Assembly (NCBI RefSeq): GCF_900101345.1
Contig: NZ_FMUX01000002.1
Coordinates: 372,001 to 436,000, forward strand
DNA: 64,000 nucleotides
From: Desulfoluna spongiiphila
GTDB taxonomy: Bacteria > Desulfobacterota > Desulfobacteria > Desulfobacterales > Desulfolunaceae
Direction: 5' to 3'
The number at the start of each line of letters is the position of its first letter. Position 1 is the first letter of the stretch. The position numbers and the translations under genes were made by a program. Shown piece after piece: positions 1 through 7,991 of the stretch. The notes under the pieces are model-generated. The model made no database searches. It saw only the letters and a program-made list of their open reading frames with translations, and was not told where the DNA came from.

Positions 1-324
1 CCCTTTTGGGGGGGAGACAAGTCCTGGCAGGCCAAAGGGATCAAGGGGTGGTACCAGGACGCGAAGAAGTGTTTTGCCTACATGCTCGGCGGCGACCCGG
101 ATTGCAGTCGTTGCCAGGCCGTTTGTCCCTTTACCAAGTTCGATGAAGCCGTCATGCATGATCTGGTTCGCATGTCCATTGCCAAAGCCCCGGCACTCAA
201 CGCGGCCATCCGGAAGATGGACGACGTCTTTGGTTATGGGCAGGAACCACCGTTGGAGAAGTCTCCCTGGGAAGTCGACCCCATGGATATTCCCCTGTTC
301 GGTCTCGATAAATCACGGTCTTAG
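1..324 (+). CDS. rdhA: Reductive dehalogenase RdhA, C-terminal part
   Basis: The open frame enters at the window edge and stops at 322-324, so only about 107 C-terminal residues are present. The sequence has a lone Cys (residue 24 of the fragment) followed by a CSRCQAVCPF motif, which is the second 4Fe-4S cluster arrangement (CX11CX2CX3CP) of corrinoid reductive dehalogenases. Trp-rich residues before it and the acidic, Trp-containing tail also fit the family. RdhA proteins use a corrinoid and two Fe-S clusters to remove halogen from organohalides, usually on the outer face of the membrane after Tat export. The following genes are a membrane anchor and an RdhC-like protein, which supports the call over epoxyqueuosine reductase (QueG), the cytoplasmic relative with the same Fe-S pattern. 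The corrinoid and substrate parts lie outside the window. Confidence 0.82.
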   Translation, partial: PFWGGDKSWQAKGIKGWYQDAKKCFAYMLGGDPDCSRCQAVCPFTKFDEAVMHDLVRMSIAKAPALNAAIRKMDDVFGYGQEPPLEKSPWEVDPMDIPLFGLDKSRS

Positions 325-339
325 AAAAAAGGGAATATT

Positions 340-636
340 ATGCGAATCGTTAGCTGGAACTGGTTCTGGTATGTGCTGCTCGGGTTTATCATGGGAGGGG
401 GCGCTGTTTATCTCGTCACGCTGCTGAAAGAGAAATGCGTGAGGCTGGTTTGGTATGAATGGCTCCTGACCTTTTTGTCGTTTATCACCTTTATGCTACT
501 GGGGCAGACCTTTATTGGATCCTTCAACGAAGGCGAACCCCGGGCTGCCTGGTTAAGCGTTGTTTTTATGGGGCTGCCCATCGTCATCATGGCTGTGGTG
601 ACGTTGCGGTCGGTTCGTGGCAGGCAATCCGCCTGA
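340..636 (+). CDS. rdhB: Reductive dehalogenase membrane anchor RdhB
   Basis: A 98-residue protein with three hydrophobic stretches (about residues 8-28, 36-57 and 70-90). The hydrophilic loop before the last stretch has the sequence GEPRAAW, which resembles the loop of RdhB anchors. Its size and three-helix plan are usual for RdhB, which is thought to hold the exported RdhA at the membrane. It begins 15 bases after the rdhA stop codon and is in the same operon. An AGGGAA stretch just before the ATG may be the ribosome-binding site. RdhB proteins are poorly conserved, so the call leans on position next to rdhA. Confidence 0.75.
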   Translation: MRIVSWNWFWYVLLGFIMGGGAVYLVTLLKEKCVRLVWYEWLLTFLSFITFMLLGQTFIGSFNEGEPRAAWLSVVFMGLPIVIMAVVTLRSVRGRQSA

Positions 637-758
637 GCAAGAGGCCGGGCCCCTTCTGATTATAAGCCTCTGTTCCGGTGGGCGTGCCCATGCACACGGA
701 CGGTCCTCGTACCCGGACCAACAGGCTGGAGGGCAGAAAGGGCCCCAGGGTAAAAAAG

Positions 759-1973
759 ATGTCATCTGAATCCATGATAGAAAAGAAAAAGCCGGCCTGC
801 AGCCACCACAGCTCGCGAAAAAGAGAACGTGTTCTTGCCGTGGGGACCATGCTCCTCATCATGGCGGCCTGGGCTGTGGGGTTCACGTTGGAACATGCAG
901 ATACGGAGCCCTATCTGTATCAGGCCATGCCCGGGGCGGACCGTATTGAAAAAACACCCCAGGGAAGCTATGCCGCCTATGGTACTGATCAGCTGATCGG
1001 TTACATAAGCGTCGGGGAAGGAAACGGTTACGGGGGGCCCATGAACGTGGCGGTGGCAACGGATCTTGACGGCAAGATCACAGGGTTGGCAGTTATTCGT
1101 CACCGGGAGACGCCCGAGTGGTTTAAGCGCGTTCAGGAAAGCGATTATTTTTCCTGTTTTATCGGGAAAAAATTCAGCGATCCCTTTGTGCTTGGCGACG
1201 ATATCGACGGCATTAGCGGGGCGACATACACCTCCCGGGCAGTGGCGCGGGCGTCCCTTGAGGGAAGCCGCTTTGTGGCTGAAAACAATCTGGACCTTCC
1301 GGTTCCAGCCAGGAAACCCGCTCAGGTTGCCTTTGGCCCGCCGGAAGGGGTGCTGCTTTTGCTGTTCGCCCTTGGCTTCCTCGGCCGCCGCAAATCGTTT
1401 CGTCACAAAAAAAAGGTGCGCTGGCTCAGTATGCTCACCGGCATGATTATTTTGGGGTTTATGTATACCAACCCGTTGACTCTCTCCCTTGTCAACAAAA
1501 TGCTTTTAGGGTTCTGGCCCGATTGGCATACGCATTTGTATTGGTACGTGCTGCTCGGCGGAATCCTGTTTTGCCTGGTATCGTCCGGCAAAAACCCCTA
1601 CTGTGAGTGGTTTTGCCCCTTCGGCGCCGCCCAGGAGTGCCTCGGTACAATCGGCGGAGCCAAAGCCCATGCCGTTCCCCGTTATAAATTCGTTCTTATG
1701 TGGCTTCAGCGCGGCCTGGCACTGGCAGCCATTCTCATTGCCATGGTGTATCGCAATCCGGGGATATCCAGTTATGAAATATTCGGCACCCTGTTTGACC
1801 TGAAGGGAAGCATCCTGCAGTTTTTCCTTTTGGGGCTGGTGGTGTTGGCGTCTTTGTTTGTCCGTCGTCCATGGTGTCGATACCTTTGCCCGATCAAGCC
1901 GATTGAATCGCTGATCAGGTTCCTTAGAAAATGGGTGAAAAGCAATGGCTCAGCAAAAATACAGTTCCCGTAA
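759..1973 (+). CDS. rdhC: RdhC/NosR-like FMN-binding and 4Fe-4S membrane protein
   Basis: A polytopic membrane flavoprotein of 404 residues. After one N-terminal membrane helix (residues 25-45) comes a periplasmic FMN-binding domain with the motif SGATYTS (153-159), whose Thr is the usual site of covalent FMN attachment. Several further helices follow, and two cytoplasmic CX3CP motifs (C282/C286 and C373/C377) resemble the polyferredoxin ends of NosR and NapH. In reductive dehalogenase clusters this protein is RdhC/PceC, proposed to pass electrons from the quinone pool or to aid maturation. The frame is open from 678, but the ATG at 759 is preferred because AGGG lies seven bases upstream and the added N-terminus would be only charged residues. 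A NosR-type protein of another pathway is the alternative, made unlikely by the rdhAB neighbours. Confidence 0.8.
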   Translation: MSSESMIEKKKPACSHHSSRKRERVLAVGTMLLIMAAWAVGFTLEHADTEPYLYQAMPGADRIEKTPQGSYAAYGTDQLIGYISVGEGNGYGGPMNVAVATDLDGKITGLAVIRHRETPEWFKRVQESDYFSCFIGKKFSDPFVLGDDIDGISGATYTSRAVARASLEGSRFVAENNLDLPVPARKPAQVAFGPPEGVLLLLFALGFLGRRKSFRHKKKVRWLSMLTGMIILGFMYTNPLTLSLVNKMLLGFWPDWHTHLYWYVLLGGILFCLVSSGKNPYCEWFCPFGAAQECLGTIGGAKAHAVPRYKFVLMWLQRGLALAAILIAMVYRNPGISSYEIFGTLFDLKGSILQFFLLGLVVLASLFVRRPWCRYLCPIKPIESLIRFLRKWVKSNGSAKIQFP

Positions 1974-2160
1974 CGTAAAAGAGATACTGGTGGTTGTTTT
2001 TGTTCTGCTTGGTTCCCTGCTGGTCATGGTCCATGTCGGGAAGAACCTGATGGATGAACTGCGCGAAACATCGCACATCAGGACGCCTTACTCGGTGTTG
2101 GTAACACCGCAACCAAAGAGCAGAGCAAGCCTGTCTTTGGTTTTGATTTCTTCCTTGTGA
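1945..2160 (+). CDS. Small single-pass membrane protein at end of rdh operon
   Basis: A 71-residue frame overlapping the end of rdhC by 29 bases in another frame. It has a basic N-terminus and one strong membrane helix (about residues 13-29) ending in a His-containing VMVHVGKNL stretch, then a polar tail. GGTGAAA lies just upstream of the ATG. I do not recognise a family. Translational overlap with rdhC and the well-formed helix argue that it is real, but the C-terminal 20 residues look low in information, and the gene may be truncated or chance. No clear terminator follows it before 2343. Confidence 0.42.
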   Translation: MAQQKYSSRNVKEILVVVFVLLGSLLVMVHVGKNLMDELRETSHIRTPYSVLVTPQPKSRASLSLVLISSL

Positions 2161-2342
2161 AACGTGAGCATTTTTCGTATCACTTAGTGGCTGTGAGTGG
2201 AGAAGGGCATACTTCCGTCCAAATAGCGTGGCCGGGTATTCATCTTTTTCTCTCTTTTTTGCTGCTTATGGGTGGTAGAATGGCAATGTCTGATGTGTTG
2301 GTTTTGTGATGGAATGTAATGAGTAAGGATTAAGGTGTTTCA

Positions 2343-2810
2343 ATGGGATTTTTTGATAAGTTGAAGGCCGTTAAAAACGCTGTAACCGGCGGTGCGGCAA
2401 AGGTTTATGTTGAATGTGACGGCTTTTCATTTTCCGAGCCTTTCACGGTGACCGTCGTGGCCCAAACCAAGGATGCCCCGGTGAAGATCAGCCGCGCGTA
2501 TTTGAAAGTTCAGGGTGAGGAAGAGGTCGAGGTGCCCGACGTGGACGTGGAGTTTGATTCGGATGGTGACGTGGAGCGGCGACTGGAGACGGTGCGGGCA
2601 TCCCATGTGACGGTGGATCAGGAATACACCGTGATCGATGCCCAGGAGCTTGAAGCCAATAAGACCTATCGTTGGGAAGTTGAGGTGGAACTCCCTGCTG
2701 ATGCGCCCCTGATTTATCGTGGCCGGTTCTGTGAGCACACCTATTGTGCTTTTGCAGGGCTGGACTGCTTCGGCAACGACCCCGATTCCGGTTGGGTGGC
2801 GTTGGCGTGA
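2343..2810 (+). CDS. Spo0M-like (arrestin-fold) protein
   Basis: A 155-residue, acidic, cytoplasmic protein without signal peptide. The N-terminus (GFFDKLK, then a Gly/Ala-rich stretch and AKVYVE) resembles sporulation-control protein Spo0M, whose arrestin-like beta-sandwich occurs also in non-sporulating bacteria. The remainder alternates hydrophobic and charged residues as expected of beta strands and has two nearby Cys (in CEHTYCAF). The Spo0M family is usually about 250 residues, so this would be a single-lobe version. Its function is unknown; in Bacillus, Spo0M affects sporulation and shape. It is monocistronic and ends in a shared terminator with the convergent gene. The family call is moderate only. 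Confidence 0.5.
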   Translation: MGFFDKLKAVKNAVTGGAAKVYVECDGFSFSEPFTVTVVAQTKDAPVKISRAYLKVQGEEEVEVPDVDVEFDSDGDVERRLETVRASHVTVDQEYTVIDAQELEANKTYRWEVEVELPADAPLIYRGRFCEHTYCAFAGLDCFGNDPDSGWVALA

Positions 2811-2884
2811 TACGCTGACCATACGATGAGCTAATGTGCCTCAGGTGCTTGAGACATCCGCACAAAATGATGCTCCCTATATAC

Positions 2885-2919
2885 AAAAAAGGCCCGGGAA
2901 AATCCCCGGGCCTTTTTTT
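2885..2919. terminator. Bidirectional rho-independent terminator
   Basis: A GGCCCGGG / CCCGGGCC type hairpin (2891-2912) with an A-run on its left and a T-run on its right, placed between the convergent Spo0M-like gene and the KAS III gene. It can serve both transcripts. Confidence 0.88.
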
Positions 2920-2978
2920 ATGCCCTTTGGTCCGGCACGGCCACATGTTGTGCCGGACCATTATTTATATAAGGGACA

Positions 2979-4130
2979 TCACACGGCATCAAGGAGCATG
3001 TAGGCATTCGAGAACCTGCCGCTTTCGGGGATAAAGCACAGAACCTTCTGGCCTTTTTTCAGGTTGCCGGACTTGAAGAGCTCTTCCAGCATCACGTAGA
3101 TGGAGGCGGAACCCGTGTTGCCCTTGGTGCTCAGGTTGGTGAACCACTTCTCGTAGGGGACGTGAAAACCGATCTCCTTCATTCCTTTGTAAAGGGGTTC
3201 TTTGAAGAAGTGGGAGGAGAAGTGGGGGAGGAACCAGTCGATCTCGTCGGCCTTGAGACCCTTTTTCTCCACCACGACCTTCAGGTGCCGGTGAACGGCC
3301 ATGTTGACGATGTTGTCCCCCAGCAGGCGGGTGTCCTGCTTCAGGGCGAAGAAGTCGTTTTCAACGGCCTCTTCAAGGGAGCCGGTCTGCCTGAACCCCA
3401 CCATCTTGCCCTCTTTGTTTTTTCTGCCGCCGGAGTACATGCACGTGTCGTAATCGCTGGCAAAGGAGACATGGTCGATCCAGTCGACCTTGAGGGAAAG
3501 TCCCCCGGCGTTTTGTTCATTGGACATGTAGACGGCCCCTGCCGCATCCGAGAGCATCCATCTCAGGAACTCGGCGTCAAAAATGAGCTCGGGGTTTTTG
3601 TCGATGTCTTTGTTGCCGTTGGTCTCTTTGTGCTTGAAGAAACTGGATCGCAGGATGGATGACGCGATTTCAGATCCTGTGGTGACGGCATTTTTGGAAA
3701 ATCCGGAAGCCACGTTCATGTACCCGAATTTCAGGGCGCTGATGCCGCTCAGGCAGATACCTGCCGTGGAGATCACCTCGCAAGGCTTTGATTTCAACTC
3801 GCCGTGCACCATGAGTCCGTGGCCGGGGGCCGTCACATCCGGGACGGTGGAGCCGCAACACAGGCACTCGATGTCGCTGGCCGAAAACCCGGAGTAGGGC
3901 TCGAGTCCCTTGATGGCTTGGGCCGTGAGCTCGGCATTGGTGTGGGTCATCTCACCGGTGTCCTTGTTAACGGCGTAGTATCGGGTTTCAATGCCGTTGT
4001 GTTTCAGGATTTTGTTGCGAATTTTTGACGGGGTTTCGTTGATCATGCCAAGGACTGATTCCATCTCATCGTTTCCTACGGGTTCACCGGGCAGTGCAAC
4101 AGCAATGTCGTTGATGTAGACGTCTTTCAT
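2979..4130 (-). CDS. KAS III (FabH/DarB-like) ketosynthase
   Basis: A 383-residue thiolase-fold condensing enzyme. The Cys-His-Asn triad of the KAS III family can be placed at C126 (in AGICLSG), H303 (in LPHFSSHFF) and N338 (in STKGNTGSAS). The long frame upstream is rejected: the ATG at 4130 has an AAAGGAGT ribosome-binding site. True FabH primes fatty acid synthesis from acetyl-CoA, but the next gene upstream on the same strand encodes a flavodoxin-like protein of the type annotated DarA. Together they resemble the darA-darB pair of dialkylresorcinol/aryl polyene-type pathways, in which DarB condenses beta-ketoacyl units. I infer a secondary lipid or resorcinol role rather than housekeeping FabH. 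No thioesterase, ligase or carrier protein lies beside it, so the product is open. Confidence 0.72.
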   Translation of the reverse strand: MKDVYINDIAVALPGEPVGNDEMESVLGMINETPSKIRNKILKHNGIETRYYAVNKDTGEMTHTNAELTAQAIKGLEPYSGFSASDIECLCCGSTVPDVTAPGHGLMVHGELKSKPCEVISTAGICLSGISALKFGYMNVASGFSKNAVTTGSEIASSILRSSFFKHKETNGNKDIDKNPELIFDAEFLRWMLSDAAGAVYMSNEQNAGGLSLKVDWIDHVSFASDYDTCMYSGGRKNKEGKMVGFRQTGSLEEAVENDFFALKQDTRLLGDNIVNMAVHRHLKVVVEKKGLKADEIDWFLPHFSSHFFKEPLYKGMKEIGFHVPYEKWFTNLSTKGNTGSASIYVMLEELFKSGNLKKGQKVLCFIPESGRFSNAYMLLDAV

Positions 4131-4376
4131 GGCTGACTCCTTTGGGTTGAATGGTGAAACGTTATGGATAGACAACAGAAACATGGGGTGGCCGAAGGCC
4201 AGGCTTGGGAAGGCCGCGGCCGCGGCATTTCCCCGGGTTCGGAGGTGCCCATGGTTTTCCCTCTGGACCAGCCGGGCGGACCATGGGCCGACGGGCTGTG
4301 CCCGTGGTTGACAACATGGGTGCGTCAAGGCCCATTGTATAAGGAAGCGGTGACGCGCTTTGTCTCGCCCGGTTTG

Positions 4377-5309
4377 TCAGGCACCCCCTTTGCCCGCAGC
4401 AAAGGGGTTGTGCAGCGACTGGAGATAGGCTCCCACCCTTCCCTGGAAAAAAAGGCGAAGAATCAGGCCGACCACCAGGCAAAGGGGCACCATGACCAGC
4501 ACGGAGAAAAACAGGGAGAGAAAAAACAAGAGCTCCACGGGATAGCGGAGGCCGTACCAGAGTCGGCCCGCCAGTCGCGCGAGGGTGGCCCACGGCCAGA
4601 AGAGGAGCAGGCCGAACTTTTCCGGCAGCATGTACTTACCGCTCACCTCGGGAACCTCGTCGCTCAACTTCACCAGGCGGCACGTTTCGAGCTCTCCTTT
4701 TTCAAGGGCGACGCCGAGGCGCTGGCCCACGGTCTGAAGGGAATCGATGTCCCCGGACGAGACCCCGGCCGCCGGCAGGGAGGGGATCACTTTTTTCCGT
4801 CCGGTGAACAGCCACAGCGGGGTGGTCAAAAAGGTTGCCGAGGCTGGCCCCTGGTCGATGAGCACCACATGGCCGATGATGCGTCCCCCCAGTCCCTGGA
4901 CCAGGTTGCGAACCTGGAACCAGGCGCGGTGCCACATGTTCCGGCAGGCATTGACCATCACAACTGGCGTCCCCGCAAGGACCCGTGCGTCCCTGGAGTT
5001 CAAGAAGCCCAGCATGGGAAGGGAGAGCTTTAAAAACCACACATGGTAACCAAGGATGATCAGGTCGTAGTCTCCGGGGTTCAGTTCATGCGCCGGTGTC
5101 TCCATGGCCGGGGGGATCTCAAGGAAAGCCTCGGGAAACACGTCGAAAAACCGGAAGAATGTCCAGGGATAGGGATATGCTTTTTGGGGGGAGACAACCA
5201 GGGTCTCCACCTCCACCCCGTCCAGGTCTTTAAGGGGCCGGGTCAGGGAATCCATGCAGTCCCCCAATTGTCCGCTCTGGGAAAAATAGACACACAACAC
5301 ACGCTTCAT
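4377..5309 (-). CDS. DarA-like flavodoxin-fold protein
   Basis: About 310 residues. The N-terminus (VYFSQSGQL, near residues 7-15) is a flavodoxin-like FMN phosphate loop, followed by an alternating alpha/beta pattern with DLIILGYHVW and TPVVMVNACRNMW segments. The last third (about residues 225-290) is strongly hydrophobic, so the protein is probably membrane attached. This layout matches proteins annotated as dialkylresorcinol condensing enzyme DarA, typically found beside a KAS III gene, as here. Two ATG codons are adjacent (5312 and 5309); AAGGAG lies seven bases before the second, which I take as the start. The 246-base gap to the next gene shows no clear ORF. An NAD(P)H-dependent flavin reductase is the alternative description. 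Confidence 0.62.
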   Translation of the reverse strand: MKRVLCVYFSQSGQLGDCMDSLTRPLKDLDGVEVETLVVSPQKAYPYPWTFFRFFDVFPEAFLEIPPAMETPAHELNPGDYDLIILGYHVWFLKLSLPMLGFLNSRDARVLAGTPVVMVNACRNMWHRAWFQVRNLVQGLGGRIIGHVVLIDQGPASATFLTTPLWLFTGRKKVIPSLPAAGVSSGDIDSLQTVGQRLGVALEKGELETCRLVKLSDEVPEVSGKYMLPEKFGLLLFWPWATLARLAGRLWYGLRYPVELLFFLSLFFSVLVMVPLCLVVGLILRLFFQGRVGAYLQSLHNPFAAGKGGA

Positions 5310-6091
5310 CATCCGACTCCTTTTCAGGTTCTGTTGTAAGGGTAAAGGCCAGGTGTTTGCTCATCAGGCAGGAAAAGGGCTCCATGGACAGGGCATGTCG
5401 CCACTCCTCGTGTTGCCTCATGATTACCTGACGATGAGGAATTTGTTTTGAGAAACTAAGCCCCGGGGGGCCCGTCGTCTTTGCTATTATGGGTGCATGC
5501 CACCCCGCATCCACGGGGATGCGTAAAGGGACGGGACGAAAAAAAATGTGGTTTCGTTTTTGGTAAGGAGAATAAGGAAGGGTCGCCAACTTGACACACC
5601 TCGGGTGTGTCTATATATTGGCTGGTAACAGTGAGAATACTTCTCTTATTCTCATGCCTTGGGGGGTACAGGGTGTGGCCGCACTCTGTGCTCCCTTTTT
5701 ATTTTTATAAAGCGTTACAGTATCAAACAATGAGAGATGTGCCCGGCAACGGTGTAAATACCATCGTCGTATTTCTGGAAGGTCGGTTTCGTATGTCGGT
5801 GGTGGTCGTTTACAGGTGTTGCGAGGCTTAAACAGGAACAATGGTTCGTTGTTTTTAGTTTATAAATTAGATGGTTTTTCTTTGTCAAGCCATTTTGAAT
5901 GACTTTTTTGCTTCCTGTTTTCTTATGGGATTTGATGCCGCATTTGAACCTTTTTGCCGGCAATGAAAAGGCATTGTTCTGATGTGGCGTTTGGGTTTAA
6001 GCTTTCGTTTCTATTATGTTTATGATTGAATGTTTCGGCCATGGAGGCTGTGCGCTGGGATGAATTGTTCGCTATGTTAGAAATAAGTTAG

Positions 6092-6106
6092 AGACAAAAT
6101 TTGTCT
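6092..6106. repeat. Palindrome AGACAAA-A-TTTGTCT
   Basis: A 15-base perfect inverted repeat inside the gene-poor region, with GTTAGA-like and TCTAAC arms on its two sides (6076-6114). It could be an operator or the stem of an untranslated RNA. No neighbouring gene starts near enough to decide. Confidence 0.4.
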
Positions 6107-6507
6107 TTTCTAACGTTGTTTTTTTATCGTCGTTTCGCGTGAAGGTACCCTTTGCGATGTCTTTTGGTTTTCCTTTGTTAGGCCACACAAAGAAATCCTC
6201 CGGAAAAGGACCGGTACAGTGGGCAGGCTTTTTGATCTTGGTACATCACTACTCGTTGTAAGATATTGATTGATAATTGTATATTGTGCGGTTTTTACTC
6301 AGGATACCGGAAATGTTGCCCGTGGTATTCTTTATCTTTTTGTGTGCAAGGGGTTGCTTTTCGTGCTCGCCCCTCAATTAGGGTTTTGGCGATGTCTGTG
6401 ATTCCTGTGGCAGACAGAGCCGGGGTATCCCTGAGTCCTTGGATTCGTGTCAGTTGAAAAGCAGGCGTTCCACCAAAATGCCATCCCCCCTCTTTGTTTC
6501 TTTTAGT

Positions 6508-6523
6508 TGACAGCATGCTGTCA
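6508..6523. promoter_or_regulatory. Perfect 16-bp palindrome, likely MarR operator
   Basis: TGACAGCATGCTGTCA reads the same on both strands. It lies 18 bases before the preferred marR start codon. MarR-family dimers bind palindromes of this size and commonly repress their own genes, so an autoregulatory operator is likely. The TTGACA-like part could also overlap a promoter -35 box. Confidence 0.6.
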
Positions 6524-6541
6524 TTATGGGAGGGTGCTGTC

Positions 6542-6991
6542 ATGGATATGCAAAACCACACGAAACGGACGGACGCAGCCGAAAGGTTCACACAGATTCT
6601 TCTTGAAACCTTTCGTTTCAACGGAGCTCTCATTGCCGCGGGGGATCGGCTGACGAAGGAATTTGGGCTGACAAGTGCCACCTGGCAGATACTGGGTGCC
6701 ATCCATGAGGTGCCTTTGACCATGGCTCAGATTGCCCGTGACAAGGGCCTTACTCGGCAAAGTGTCCGGAGGACAACGGCCTTGCTTGAGGCCAGGGGCT
6801 TCGTCGAATTGCAGGAGAATCCGGGCCATCGTCGGGCCAGGCTGGTGGCCCTTTCTGAAAAAGGTGGCGATGTGCTGGCACAGGTCACCGAGGTTCAAGC
6901 CGTGTGGGCCAATGCCATCGCCGAAGGAATGGACCCCGACGCGCTGGTCGTGACCCTTCGTACGTTGAGGGCCTTGTCTGCAAAATTGTAA
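6542..6991 (+). CDS. MarR-family transcriptional regulator
   Basis: A 149-residue winged-helix regulator. After a helical N-terminus comes the HTH (TMAQIARDKGLTRQSVRR) and the wing region with ENPGHRRARLVALSEKG, the usual MarR signature of a D/N-P-x-x-R-R hairpin. The ATG at 6542 follows GGGAGGG; the frame open from 6494 would run through the palindrome and is rejected. The regulator presumably senses a small aromatic or similar ligand and represses itself and possibly the membrane protein gene downstream, although a 253-base repeat-bounded insert now separates the two genes. The ligand cannot be read from the sequence. Confidence 0.82.
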   Translation: MDMQNHTKRTDAAERFTQILLETFRFNGALIAAGDRLTKEFGLTSATWQILGAIHEVPLTMAQIARDKGLTRQSVRRTTALLEARGFVELQENPGHRRARLVALSEKGGDVLAQVTEVQAVWANAIAEGMDPDALVVTLRTLRALSAKL

Positions 6992-7009
6992 GCTATTGTT
7001 TTTTTGGCG

Positions 7010-7262
7010 TTAGCCCGGATATTTCACGAGTCGAGTGCACCTATATTCAAGGCATCAGAGCTGCAGATGTAGTGGTTTACCTCAAGGCTCCGATAACGCG
7101 GAAGATGGGTGCACTCGGCTCGCCCGAAGGGTGAGGAAATCGAGCAGAAAACGGCGAATCACATTTTGCACTTTTGAAATATCTGAATTTGCTTGGATAA
7201 CCATCTGTAATAACATCAGCTTGGCTTGGCTTGATCGTTTTCCCATGAAATATCCGGGTTAG
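7010..7262. repeat. MITE-like segment with terminal inverted repeats
   Basis: The 253 bases between marR and the next gene are bounded by TAGCCCGGATATTTCACGA (7011-7029) and its near-complement ending at 7261 (two internal mismatches). A second, inner inverted pair (CGAGTCGAGTGCACC at 7027-7041 and GGTGCACTCGGCTCG at 7107-7121) lies inside. There is no transposase. The same terminal motif recurs at 26179-26197 and 27396-27414, so this is a dispersed element. Its right end reaches the ribosome-binding site of the next gene. Confidence 0.6.
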
Positions 7263-7271
7263 GAGGCAGTC

Positions 7272-7772
7272 ATGAAGACCATGAGCCGATCGCAGCAGAA
7301 CATGTTGAAAGCGGTCCACCTTATTGCAGCGGGCCTGTGGCTCTCAAGCGTGATCATCATCGCGGTGATGCCGTATGTCTCGATAGACATCATCAGCGGT
7401 GATGCCCTGTACATGTACAATCGAATCTTTCATTTTATCGATATGAAGATTCTCACCCCGGCAGCCGTCGTGACGCTTATCACCGGTCTGCTCTATTCCC
7501 TTTTTACCCGATGGGGTTTCTTCAAGCACGGTTGGTTGATCTACAAATGGGCGGCAACCCTTGCCATTGTACTCAGCGGGACCTTTTATCTGGGCCCCAT
7601 GGTGACCCGGAATCTGGAGATATCGAACCTGAAGCGCTTGGCGGCGTTGCAGGATCCCGTTTATCTTCATGGATTGACGGTGGGGGGCTGGGCGTCGGGT
7701 ATCAACACGTTACTTCTTGGCCTTGCCGTTGTCTTTTCGATCTACAAACCCTGGAAGAAAAAAAACGGATAG
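7272..7772 (+). CDS. Four-helix membrane protein, DUF2269/CopD-like
   Basis: A 166-residue integral membrane protein with four hydrophobic segments (about residues 15-35, 58-80, 92-112 and 137-157). Conserved-looking His residues sit at or near the helices (H16, H49, H84, H131), as in CopD/DUF2269 or cytochrome-like small membrane proteins. TAGGAGG lies eight bases before the ATG. It is downstream of marR and may once have been co-regulated with it. A terminator follows directly. The precise role is unknown; a metal, haem or redox role is possible from the histidines but not shown. Confidence 0.55.
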   Translation: MKTMSRSQQNMLKAVHLIAAGLWLSSVIIIAVMPYVSIDIISGDALYMYNRIFHFIDMKILTPAAVVTLITGLLYSLFTRWGFFKHGWLIYKWAATLAIVLSGTFYLGPMVTRNLEISNLKRLAALQDPVYLHGLTVGGWASGINTLLLGLAVVFSIYKPWKKKNG

Positions 7773-7794
7773 AAGGGCCTTTCTTTAAAGAGGC

Positions 7795-7830
7795 AAAACG
7801 GGCGGCTCAGATGAGCCGCCCGTTTTTATT
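7795..7830 (+). terminator. Rho-independent terminator
   Basis: A ten-base-pair stem, CGGGCGGCTC (7799-7808) with GAGCCGCCCG (7813-7822), loop AGAT, followed by five T. A-run on the left allows use from the other strand as well, where the M14 peptidase gene ends about 165 bases away. Confidence 0.9.
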
Positions 7831-7991
7831 TTATGGATGGAGTTTGGTGCCTTGCGTTTCAGTACACCGTCTCTTTTTCTGGCTTGCGCATTGCGTGACG
7901 ACGGCCTTTGGCGTAGGGCAATGATACACGTATTGGCATCGTTAAAGCGGCCGTCACTTCATGTGTGTATCCGTATTGTTCGACCGAGCCC

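Larger units (their letters stand above)
5313..6541. other. Gene-poor, AT-rich intergenic region
   Basis: About 1.2 kb with no credible coding sequence. The short frames here lack ribosome-binding sites and recognisable protein sequence. The stretch 5830-6290 is richer in A and T than its surroundings. It holds a palindrome at 6092-6106 and, near its right end, the palindrome before marR. Confidence 0.6.

Noticed and set aside
4131..4328. N-terminal extension of the KAS III gene
   Set aside because: The extra residues are not like any KAS III, and AAAGGAGT stands before the ATG at 4130.
5607..5831. 74-residue hydrophobic frame in the gene-poor region
   Set aside because: No ribosome-binding site, no family resemblance, and a similar frame exists on the other strand.
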